Below, piece after piece: positions 1-7,329 of a stretch of DNA of 19,198 nt (position 1 is the stretch's first letter; the number at the start of each line of letters is the position of its first letter). Source of the stretch: QWOP01 sp003669605 (GTDB taxonomy: Bacteria > Planctomycetota > Planctomycetia > Pirellulales > UBA1268). Under the pieces are notes generated by a model that was not told the DNA's origin, searched no databases, and saw nothing but the letters and a program-made list of their open reading frames with translations. The DNA is taken from contig CANKIK010000091.1 of assembly GCA_947481985.1 (NCBI GenBank), forward strand, positions 1 through 19,198, read 5' to 3'. The position numbers and the translations under genes were made by a program.

Positions 1-3000
1 TCGATCTCGGCTCTGGCGATGTTTCGGATCGAGCCATCGGCAAGCTTCATCGTCACGCTCCCCCCCGATTCCGCCGCGATCAGGCCACTGACAACCTCCC
101 CGGTGGCCAGCACACAGGTCGAGCCCTGGTAGCCCGGCTGGATATCCGCACTCGGGTCGAGAATGTTGGCCAAGAGCCGCGCCGGAGCGTGCTCGATGAC
201 AGTGGCCAGATTCGGCCCCACCTCCCGCCCCAACTCGCCGCGGCGGTGGCAATTGGCACAGACCCGCAGAAACACTTCCCGCCCCGCAGGCGCATCGCCG
301 CTCTCGGCAAGCGCCCCGGCGTAACGCTCGACAACATCACGCCGCGAGGCGGACGCGCCAACAGCAAGGAGCGCTTGCGACCGGGCCGCAAGGCCCGCGT
401 CAGCAAGACGCAGGAGCCGGTCGCGCTGCGGGAGCGAGAGCGAACCGGCGCCGACAAGCCCGGCCTCTATTCTCTCCAGAAGATCGGCTGTCCAGGGGCC
501 ACGCGAGAGCCAGCCATCGATCGCCAGACTCCGCAAGCCCGGGCCCATGCCCGGCCAAGCGGCGGCCAGAACCGCCGGAGCGCTCTCAGCCCCCGAGCGG
601 ATGATCACCTCAATGACCTCCGCCTGGATCGCCGGATCGATCCGGGCCCCGAGCCACTCGGCAAGCGCCGCGATACCATCGTCGCGCCAGCGGCTTGTGC
701 GGGCCAGAAGGATCGCCGCCGCCCGACGGGCGTCGTCACTGGCAGCGGTGTCACCGACAACGTCCCGGCAGCGGGCCAGTTCCCCATCAAGATCGGCCAC
801 CACTCCAGCGAGCGGCGGGGCGGCGCTTTCAGGCCTATCGGAGGCTTGTTCCCCGGCAAGATTCCAGGGATCAGCCCCGAGGCGCTGCATGTCGGCCAAA
901 AGCGGATCGAGGGCCGCCACTCGCTCGTCCGGCGGGAGGGCGAGCGGGGCCGCTAGGAGGGCCCCAATCGTGCCGGTGTCGCGGCGGCCGAGCGATTGCC
1001 GCAAGAGCGGCTCGCGGTAGGCCGCGGCAACGTGCAGGCCAGCGTGCGCGATGCCACTGGCAAACACGTCGGCATGCCGCAGCGCCGAACTCATCACGGC
1101 AGTGCGGAAGAGGGGATCGTCAGGCGCCTGCGACGCGATCGCCACAAGCGCTATCCCCACCATCGCCTCCTCTTCCCCCCACTCGCCACAGGAAAGCGCG
1201 AGCTGAAGGCGGACCTTGGCGTCGGGATCAGTGGCGAGAGCAACCGCCGCCGCGATCACCGCCGGCGACTGCCGCCGCTCTGCCAATTGCAGGGCGTTTT
1301 CGCGGACGCCAGCGTAAGGATCAGCCAGCGCCTGGACGAGCAGTTGGTCATCGAGGCTCTGCAAGCCCTCGAGCGCCCACAGCGCCTGGACTCTCGTCTC
1401 GGGGCGGGAGCTCGACGTCGCCAGTTTGAAAAGGGGCCCGATGGCGGCGGCCCGCCGCGCTGGCTCACGCTCCTGCAGAAGAAGCTTGTGAGCGAAATCC
1501 CGCTGCCAGGCCTGGTCGGCGTCGAGAAGGGCGACCAGATCCGCCGCCGCTTTTGATGCCGAAACAGCTGCCGAAACAGCTGCCGGGAAGCGAGCCGGTG
1601 GAGCCCCGGTGCGGACCACACGCCAGATCCGGCCACGGTCGTCACCGAGCCGATACTGCGGGAGGAGTTCCTCGCGACCTTCCGGCGGCAGCCAGTCGGG
1701 ATGCTCGATCATCGCCCGATACATATCAGCCACATAGAGATTCCCGTCGGGACCGATCCGCGTCATCACCGGCCGGCACCAGCGGTCGTCGCTTGAAAAA
1801 AAATCAGTCGGCCCCTCCCCTGCCGGACGCTCGGAAACAAAACTCGCGCCGTCGTCGCGAAGGAGATTGTGCTGAACGAGATTGTGGAAGGGCTCGCAGG
1901 TGAAGGCGTGGAGCCGCGTGCTCCCGGCCACGAATGGAAAGAGCCCCCGGCCAGCGTCGATCGTGCTCCCGCAGGCTGAGGTAAACCGCCCCGCCTGCTC
2001 GAACGAATGAAAGCGTTTTTCAGGGGAACTCGCCGGATGAACAACCGGGCTGTCGGGGCCGACGACATGCCGGATCGCACTCCCGGCCGGCACGTAGGGA
2101 TTGCGGGCGAGGTAACGATCGGCAATCACCCAGTGCCAAAGGGGATTGGCGTTTTGCGTTCCGAACCAGTGGCCAAAGGGGTCGCGATTGCGGCCAAACT
2201 GCGACGGCCCCGATTCGATCCACACCTCCCCCGAATCGGGATCGAAACGGAAGTCGTGGCTGCCAACGGAGTAATCCTTGCCACTGCGCCGTGACGAGAC
2301 AATGGTCTCGGTGCCATGGCCCGGATGATGTCCGCCACTGGCGCACCACAGGGTGTTGTCGAGCCCCCAGCGGAGGCCGTTGACGCGCAGTTGCTGATTC
2401 CCCTCCATGAAGCCGTCGATGAGGACTTCCTCATGGTCGCACGCCCCGTCGCCATCTGTATCCTGCAGGAAGAGGATCTGCGGTGCAGCGGTGACAATCA
2501 CGCCGTCGCGCCACACGGCAATCCCGTTGGGAAAGGAAAGCCCCTCGGCGAAGAGCCGGCTCGTCTCGTAGCGGCCGTCGCCGTCAGCGTCTTCGAGAAC
2601 GCGAACGCGGCCGCCAGCAGCACCCTTGCCATCCATGCCGCTTGGATAATCAGCCATCTCCACCACCCACAGCCGCCCCTCGGCATCCCAGTCGAAGGCC
2701 ACCGGATCGAGAACATCGGGCTCGCTGGCGACAAGCTCCACCCGGAATCCAGGCGGCACGTGGATCCCCCGCCGGGTCTCCTCAGGCGATCGCGGCAGCA
2801 CCGGTGCCGCCAGAGGCAACGGCGGCGCGAGCCGCGGCTTCCCAGGCTCCAGGCCTGAAGCGGCAAAAAGGGCCGCGGCCTCGGCAGCCTCGAGTGCCCG
2901 ATCAAAGAGGGCGACCTCGGCGAGATGGCCATCGAGAGGGGCGAAATGATCGTTGCGGCTGCCAAGGAAATACTCCCGCGCGTCGGGAGCCGTCGGAACA

Positions 3001-5699
3001 ATCTCCCCCTCGATCTCCGGCTCGCTTGCACCATTGAGCCACAGCGTCACCCGGCTCCCTTTTCGGGCCATGACGACATGATTCCAACTCCGGGGCGGGA
3101 GGACGGTCTTTCCGGAGAGAATCTCGTTGCCCTCATTGCCGTTGAAGACAATCAGCCGCCCGGGGACAGTCGGCGGGGCCGAGCCGCCGATGCCAAGATG
3201 ATCCCCCGGTGCCCCTGCGGCATCGGCGGGGCCGCGCGAGAAAAGATAGGCGGCAACGGGGCGGGACTCGTTGCCGAGATCGCTGCGAAACCAGCAGGCG
3301 ACACTCCAGTCGTCATCGAGAGCGTCGCTGTGCCCCGCCAGCCGGCCGCCGCGGAAGGTGGCGAAGGCCCGCGGATCGAAGCCGACGGCCCCCTGGACCG
3401 TGAGCCCCTCAGGCGACTCGGCCAGCGGCCAGGCCTGCACCGGCCGGACCGCCGCCACCTGCGCGGCATGGTCAGCGGGAAACGGGGGCGGGTTTGCCAG
3501 CCGAAGGCGTTCTTCGTCTGCCTCGCGCCGTCGCGTCTCGGCAGCGGTTCGCTCTTGGCCAAGACCAGACTCCTCCCACAACGCGGCCATCCCGACCGGA
3601 TCGAGAGCGCGGTCAAAGAGCGCCACCTCGTCGAGCTTTCCCTGCAGGCCTTCTCCGAGGACGATCGCCGTCGCCGCGGTCGCGGCTCTCCCCTCCAGCA
3701 CCGGTTGCGGGTGGCCGTCGAGATAGACTTCGACTCCATCGCCGCGGCGGACGATTGCCACCTGATGCCAGTCGTCGGCGCGGAAGCGCATCTCTGTCCG
3801 CTGCTCGCCAAGCGCAAAGCCGAGCGCGTGGTCGGCATCCTGCCGGGCGATGAGTGGTTCGGCGGCGAGGCCAGTGCACAGCGCCCCTTGGCGGGAACTT
3901 GCGCCACTTCGCTCGCCCAGCCACACCCAGGCGATGAGCGTGGCATCGCCGGCCGGGGCTTTGCCGGGAAGGATGAGTTGACCGCCGGCCAGATGAACCG
4001 CTCGGTTGATGGAGTCGGATTGCGAAAACGCCGATGGCACGAGGGCCTCGCCGTCGCCGCAGCCGCTCCCTGTGCCAACGCCGGGGAGATACCAGGCAAA
4101 GCCAGGTGCAAGCCGCGCTGGCATGCCACCCGCGACGGCATTGTGCGGTGCGGCACCATCCTCGTCGTCGAGCCTCCAGAGGCCAATCGGCTTGGCAGCC
4201 AGCAGCCCCTCGGCCGCCGGTCCGTGGCGCTTGCCCGGCACACGCCTCGGCTTCCCCGTCACCTCCTCAAGCGCGGCCACGAGGGTCTCGACGATCTTCG
4301 TTTCGGCAGCCACTTCGAGGCCGGCAGTCCGGGCAGGCCAGGTGGTGTAGCCGCCGAGGACGTGCTGCTCTGGCGGCGGGATGTAGCCTTCGGCACCGTT
4401 GGCCAGTTCGACGTTGAAGTGCATGCCCGCCGGAGAGCGGCTGCGCAGTTTGAGTCCGGTGAGCGCATAGACCTCGTTGGGGAGCGTGGCGATCGTGACA
4501 TCACCGATACGGATCGCTTGGAGGGTGAGGCTCGTCTGCTTCCGCTCGTTGAGGATCAGCGCCTCGCGGGCGTAGACCTGGGGGATGTTCTGGGGAAGGT
4601 CATCGATGATCCCCGCGGCAATCGGCTTGGCCCATGCCAGCCGCGCCGCATCAGGCACCCGGTAGGCAAGCGGCAGGACTTTTTCAGTCATCGCCAGCGA
4701 CACGTGGTCGCGATACTCGATCGATTCCAGCACGGCGACTGCGTTGCGGGCCACCGCGGCGGCGTACTCCTGGATCGCTGTGGGACGCTGCGCGGAGCCG
4801 TAGTCCATCCACATTAGATCGCCGCTGGTCCCTTGCGAGAGCGCGCAGACAAAAGGGCCGTTGCCGTCGCCGGGCTCACCGAGGGCCGAGGTAACGAACC
4901 GGCTGAAGAGTCCGAAATAGTCTGACGAGACGGCTGGCGACCCAAAATAGTGCTGCGAATAGTTGGCAAACACCGCCAGCGGTTTTCCCGCAGCAGACTG
5001 GATCGAGATCACCGACAGCTGCGGATCGACCGGACCCGATGGCCCGATGATCTCTTTGGAAAGATGTCCCGGATGCATGTTGGCCAGAGCGGTGGGATTA
5101 CCAAACGGATCGACGACACGCGTCTCCGGCCGCCGCACCCAGCGGCGGTTGTGGGTGTGATGCCAATCATCGACAAATCCCCAACCGAGCCGCGCCGCTG
5201 CCAGCCGGTCGTTCGCAGCCACAATTGCCTCGGCGATCGCCCCCGGCAGACGGGCGGCATACGGGGCGTCAAGACGGGTACCGAGGCACCCCATCGCTGC
5301 GGGAGCCGAATGGGTGTGTGTCGCCGAGACCATCATCCGCTCGACCGGAATGCCCGATCGCGCCGCTGCCTGCACCTTGGCCTCGTCGATCAGGGTCTGC
5401 GGCATCATGCAGGTGTCGACGACGACAAGTGCCAGCCGCACCGGTTTGTGGCCCTCGCTCCCACCGTCATCCAGGACCATCGCCCGCACCAGCAGCGGGT
5501 CGTGAACGCGGTCGGCGCGTCCCTCGAGAAAGCCGCCGGCGACGATCGAAGGGGGCTCTGGAGGAGCATTGCGGGGGGTGATATCGACGGCGGCCGCACC
5601 GGCCCGAAATGTCGGTGCCGATTCCACCGCTGTGGCCCGCGGCAGGTGACTGGCGGCCCATAGCGATCCGATTGCGACGACGACGACCATCCGCAGCAT
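1..5699 (-). CDS. Giant secreted fusion: ceramidase-like + 2 LamG + PVC dehydrogenase propeller + HEAT + cytochrome c (C-terminus off left edge)
   Basis: One open frame of 1,899 codons without a stop, cut by the left window edge. The ATG at 5699 has an AGGAG at 5708-5712 and opens a signal peptide with likely cleavage near residue 24 (ATA/VE). Residues about 30-500 resemble the neutral/alkaline ceramidase N-terminal family: THTHS at 127-131, NYSQH ending at H250, SQGTSGD, LPNE with E409, and GYIP with Y439. These look like the family's zinc and active-site positions (motif reading, not an alignment). Residues about 503-715 and 755-945 are two LamG-like jellyrolls, each ending in an (L)xEVALFDRAL motif. 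Residues about 974-1354 are a PVC-type membrane-bound dehydrogenase propeller (PPGFRVELVASEP, DADGDG at 1037, GRIWRVV). HEAT-like helices span about 1375-1790. The c-type heme domain carries C1814, C1817 and H1818; by comparison with the family about 35 residues are missing. Substrate unknown; probably exported and redox active. Divergent from the DUF1501 gene. Confidence 0.88.
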   Translation of the reverse strand, partial: MLRMVVVVAIGSLWAASHLPRATAVESAPTFRAGAAAVDITPRNAPPEPPSIVAGGFLEGRADRVHDPLLVRAMVLDDGGSEGHKPVRLALVVVDTCMMPQTLIDEAKVQAAARSGIPVERMMVSATHTHSAPAAMGCLGTRLDAPYAARLPGAIAEAIVAANDRLAAARLGWGFVDDWHHTHNRRWVRRPETRVVDPFGNPTALANMHPGHLSKEIIGPSGPVDPQLSVISIQSAAGKPLAVFANYSQHYFGSPAVSSDYFGLFSRFVTSALGEPGDGNGPFVCALSQGTSGDLMWMDYGSAQRPTAIQEYAAAVARNAVAVLESIEYRDHVSLAMTEKVLPLAYRVPDAARLAWAKPIAAGIIDDLPQNIPQVYAREALILNERKQTSLTLQAIRIGDVTIATLPNEVYALTGLKLRSRSPAGMHFNVELANGAEGYIPPPEQHVLGGYTTWPARTAGLEVAAETKIVETLVAALEEVTGKPRRVPGKRHGPAAEGLLAAKPIGLWRLDDEDGAAPHNAVAGGMPARLAPGFAWYLPGVGTGSGCGDGEALVPSAFSQSDSINRAVHLAGGQLILPGKAPAGDATLIAWVWLGERSGASSRQGALCTGLAAEPLIARQDADHALGFALGEQRTEMRFRADDWHQVAIVRRGDGVEVYLDGHPQPVLEGRAATAATAIVLGEGLQGKLDEVALFDRALDPVGMAALWEESGLGQERTAAETRRREADEERLRLANPPPFPADHAAQVAAVRPVQAWPLAESPEGLTVQGAVGFDPRAFATFRGGRLAGHSDALDDDWSVACWFRSDLGNESRPVAAYLFSRGPADAAGAPGDHLGIGGSAPPTVPGRLIVFNGNEGNEILSGKTVLPPRSWNHVVMARKGSRVTLWLNGASEPEIEGEIVPTAPDAREYFLGSRNDHFAPLDGHLAEVALFDRALEAAEAAALFAASGLEPGKPRLAPPLPLAAPVLPRSPEETRRGIHVPPGFRVELVASEPDVLDPVAFDWDAEGRLWVVEMADYPSGMDGKGAAGGRVRVLEDADGDGRYETSRLFAEGLSFPNGIAVWRDGVIVTAAPQILFLQDTDGDGACDHEEVLIDGFMEGNQQLRVNGLRWGLDNTLWCASGGHHPGHGTETIVSSRRSGKDYSVGSHDFRFDPDSGEVWIESGPSQFGRNRDPFGHWFGTQNANPLWHWVIADRYLARNPYVPAGSAIRHVVGPDSPVVHPASSPEKRFHSFEQAGRFTSACGSTIDAGRGLFPFVAGSTRLHAFTCEPFHNLVQHNLLRDDGASFVSERPAGEGPTDFFSSDDRWCRPVMTRIGPDGNLYVADMYRAMIEHPDWLPPEGREELLPQYRLGDDRGRIWRVVRTGAPPARFPAAVSAAVSASKAAADLVALLDADQAWQRDFAHKLLLQEREPARRAAAIGPLFKLATSSSRPETRVQALWALEGLQSLDDQLLVQALADPYAGVRENALQLAERRQSPAVIAAAVALATDPDAKVRLQLALSCGEWGEEEAMVGIALVAIASQAPDDPLFRTAVMSSALRHADVFASGIAHAGLHVAAAYREPLLRQSLGRRDTGTIGALLAAPLALPPDERVAALDPLLADMQRLGADPWNLAGEQASDRPESAAPPLAGVVADLDGELARCRDVVGDTAASDDARRAAAILLARTSRWRDDGIAALAEWLGARIDPAIQAEVIEVIIRSGAESAPAVLAAAWPGMGPGLRSLAIDGWLSRGPWTADLLERIEAGLVGAGSLSLPQRDRLLRLADAGLAARSQALLAVGASASRRDVVERYAGALAESGDAPAGREVFLRVCANCHRRGELGREVGPNLATVIEHAPARLLANILDPSADIQPGYQGSTCVLATGEVVSGLIAAESGGSVTMKLADGSIRNIARAEI

Positions 5700-5707
5700 G
5701 GCGATTG

Positions 5708-5712
5708 CTCCT
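5708..5712 (-). promoter_or_regulatory. Ribosome binding site of the giant ceramidase/dehydrogenase fusion
   Basis: On the minus strand this reads AGGAG, 8 nt before the ATG at 5699. It supports that start over the in-frame ATG three codons later. Confidence 0.6.
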
Positions 5713-5783
5713 GGAAACAGGCACGGTGGGCAGCAGGTCGGCTGGCAGCCCCTCCAGGCACTACTGTAGACTTTTGCCGACGG

Positions 5784-5790
5784 GGAGGAG
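5784..5790 (+). promoter_or_regulatory. Ribosome binding site of the DUF1501 gene
   Basis: GGAGGAG lies 7 nt before the ATG at 5798. A closer ATG at 5791 directly abuts the site and is in a different frame, so the spacing decides for 5798. Confidence 0.65.
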
Positions 5791-5797
5791 ATGAGCG

Positions 5798-7213
5798 ATG
5801 CTGACTTTCGCTAATTCGATGCACTCTGGCGGCGCCCTGGCGCGGCGGTCGTTCCTGCGCGTCGGTGGGGCGGGCATGGCCGGACTGCTCGGAGCGGGAT
5901 TGCCCGGCATTGGCGGACCGGGAATCGGAGGAGCCGCGGAGGCCGCCCGGCCGTTCCTCCGCGACAAGTCGGTGATCTTTCTTTTCATGCACGGCGGCCC
6001 GTCGCAGTTCGAGACGTTTGACCCCAAGTCGGAAGGCACAAGCAACGTCCGCAGCCAGACCGGCGACATCCCCACCTCGATTGCGGGGATCAACTTCGGT
6101 GCCACCTTCGCGCAGCTGGCCACCCGGGCCCACCTCTTCAACACCGTCCGTTCATTCGTCACCGGCGACGGCAACCACGACATCAAGCCGGTGGTCGGTG
6201 TGGCGACGCAGCGGGCCAACATGGGCTCGCTCTATTCGCGGGTGGCAGGCCCGATGCGGCCGGCCACGGCCATGCCCACGAACATCACCCTCTTTCCCCC
6301 AGCCGTCATCAAGGATGCCGGCCCGCCGATCACCGATTTCGGGAACTTCGCCTCCGCCGGCGACCTCGGCCCCTCCTATGCTCCGCTCGTCCCCGGCGGT
6401 GGCGGAAGTTTCCAGGAAGACATGAAGCTCCATCTCCCCCAGGACCGTCTCGGGGACCGGCGCGGGTTGCTCGCCGAACTCGACCGGGGCAAGCGGTGGC
6501 GCGATCTGGCCGCCATCCGCGGGGCCGGAGCGATCCACGATTCCGCGTTTGACGCCCTGCTGCGGGGGGTGTCCGACGCCTTCGACCTGGAGAAAGAGGA
6601 TCCCCGAATCGTCGAGCGTTACGACACGGCGCCACACTTCCGACCGGAGTCGATCGACAAGAAGTGGAACAACCACAAGCACTACGCCGACCATGGCCAA
6701 TCGATCGGGAAGCTCCTCCTCCTCGCGCGCCGCCTCTGCGAGCGGGGGGCGGGGTTTGTGACGGTGACGACGAGCTTCGTTTGGGACATGCACGCCGACA
6801 TCAACAATGCCCCGGTCACCGAGGGGATGGGCTATGTCGGCGCCCCCTTCGACCATGCGGTGGCGGCGCTGATCGACGACATTGAGGCGCGCGGATTGTC
6901 TGAAAAGATTCTGCTGGTCTGTTGCGGTGAGATGGGGCGGACACCGCAGCTCAACGCCGCCGGTGGCCGCGACCACTGGGGGGGACTGGCGCCGCTGCTG
7001 CTCTACGGCGGCGGCTTGGGGAAGGGAAACGTCATCGGCCGCTCAAGCCGCGACGGCGGTCAGCCCGCCTCCGACCCGGTGTTTATTGCCGATCTCGTGG
7101 GGACGATCATGCGGACGCTCCTCGATCTCTCCGAAGTCCGCCTCCTCGACAGCCTCCCCAAAGCGCTCCAGGCAACGCTCTCCCAGGGCCGGCCGATCCC
7201 CGGGCTGGGGTGA
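5798..7213 (+). CDS. DUF1501 family protein, Tat-secreted
   Basis: A complete 471-residue protein, a normal length for DUF1501, a family common in planctomycetes and related to the sulfatase/alkaline phosphatase superfamily. A twin-arginine motif RRSFLRV at residues 16-22 is followed by a glycine/alanine-rich hydrophobic stretch, so it is probably folded in the cytoplasm and exported by Tat. Family motifs seen: LMHGGPSQFETFDP near residue 65, FVTGDGNHDIKP, CGEMGRTP at 376-383 and GGRDHWG shortly after. The His, Glu and Asp in these motifs fit a metal site, though the reaction is not established for the family. DUF1501 genes often sit beside DUF1549/DUF1553 cytochrome genes; none is present here, and its head-to-head neighbour is the giant fusion. 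Start chosen from the GGAGGAG site. Confidence 0.92.
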   Translation: MLTFANSMHSGGALARRSFLRVGGAGMAGLLGAGLPGIGGPGIGGAAEAARPFLRDKSVIFLFMHGGPSQFETFDPKSEGTSNVRSQTGDIPTSIAGINFGATFAQLATRAHLFNTVRSFVTGDGNHDIKPVVGVATQRANMGSLYSRVAGPMRPATAMPTNITLFPPAVIKDAGPPITDFGNFASAGDLGPSYAPLVPGGGGSFQEDMKLHLPQDRLGDRRGLLAELDRGKRWRDLAAIRGAGAIHDSAFDALLRGVSDAFDLEKEDPRIVERYDTAPHFRPESIDKKWNNHKHYADHGQSIGKLLLLARRLCERGAGFVTVTTSFVWDMHADINNAPVTEGMGYVGAPFDHAVAALIDDIEARGLSEKILLVCCGEMGRTPQLNAAGGRDHWGGLAPLLLYGGGLGKGNVIGRSSRDGGQPASDPVFIADLVGTIMRTLLDLSEVRLLDSLPKALQATLSQGRPIPGLG

Positions 7214-7329
7214 TCCTCGCGGGGGCTTCCGGGTCTGCCGATCTGGGAACAATGGGCGATGAATCATCGCGGCGATCCGATCACTTTGCCCACGCGCTGT
7301 CCGCAGCCACATCGAGACGGCGGCCGAAG

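Noticed and set aside
3152..4243. Minus-strand open frame of 363 codons inside the first gene
   Set aside because: It is in another frame than the giant fusion; Ser/Arg/Pro-rich translation with no family resemblance.
2925..4817. Long plus-strand open frame of 630 codons
   Set aside because: Lies entirely antisense to the giant fusion, whose frame shows recognisable motifs throughout. The translation has no family signature and arises from GC-rich codon bias.
5700..5797. Promoter elements in the divergent gap
   Set aside because: No convincing -10/-35 pair on either strand; only the two ribosome sites can be supported.
7256..7270. Palindrome GCGATGAATCATCGC between the convergent DUF1501 and RND genes
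   Set aside because: Seven-base arms with a single-base centre and no T-run; too short a loop for a terminator and no evidence for an operator.
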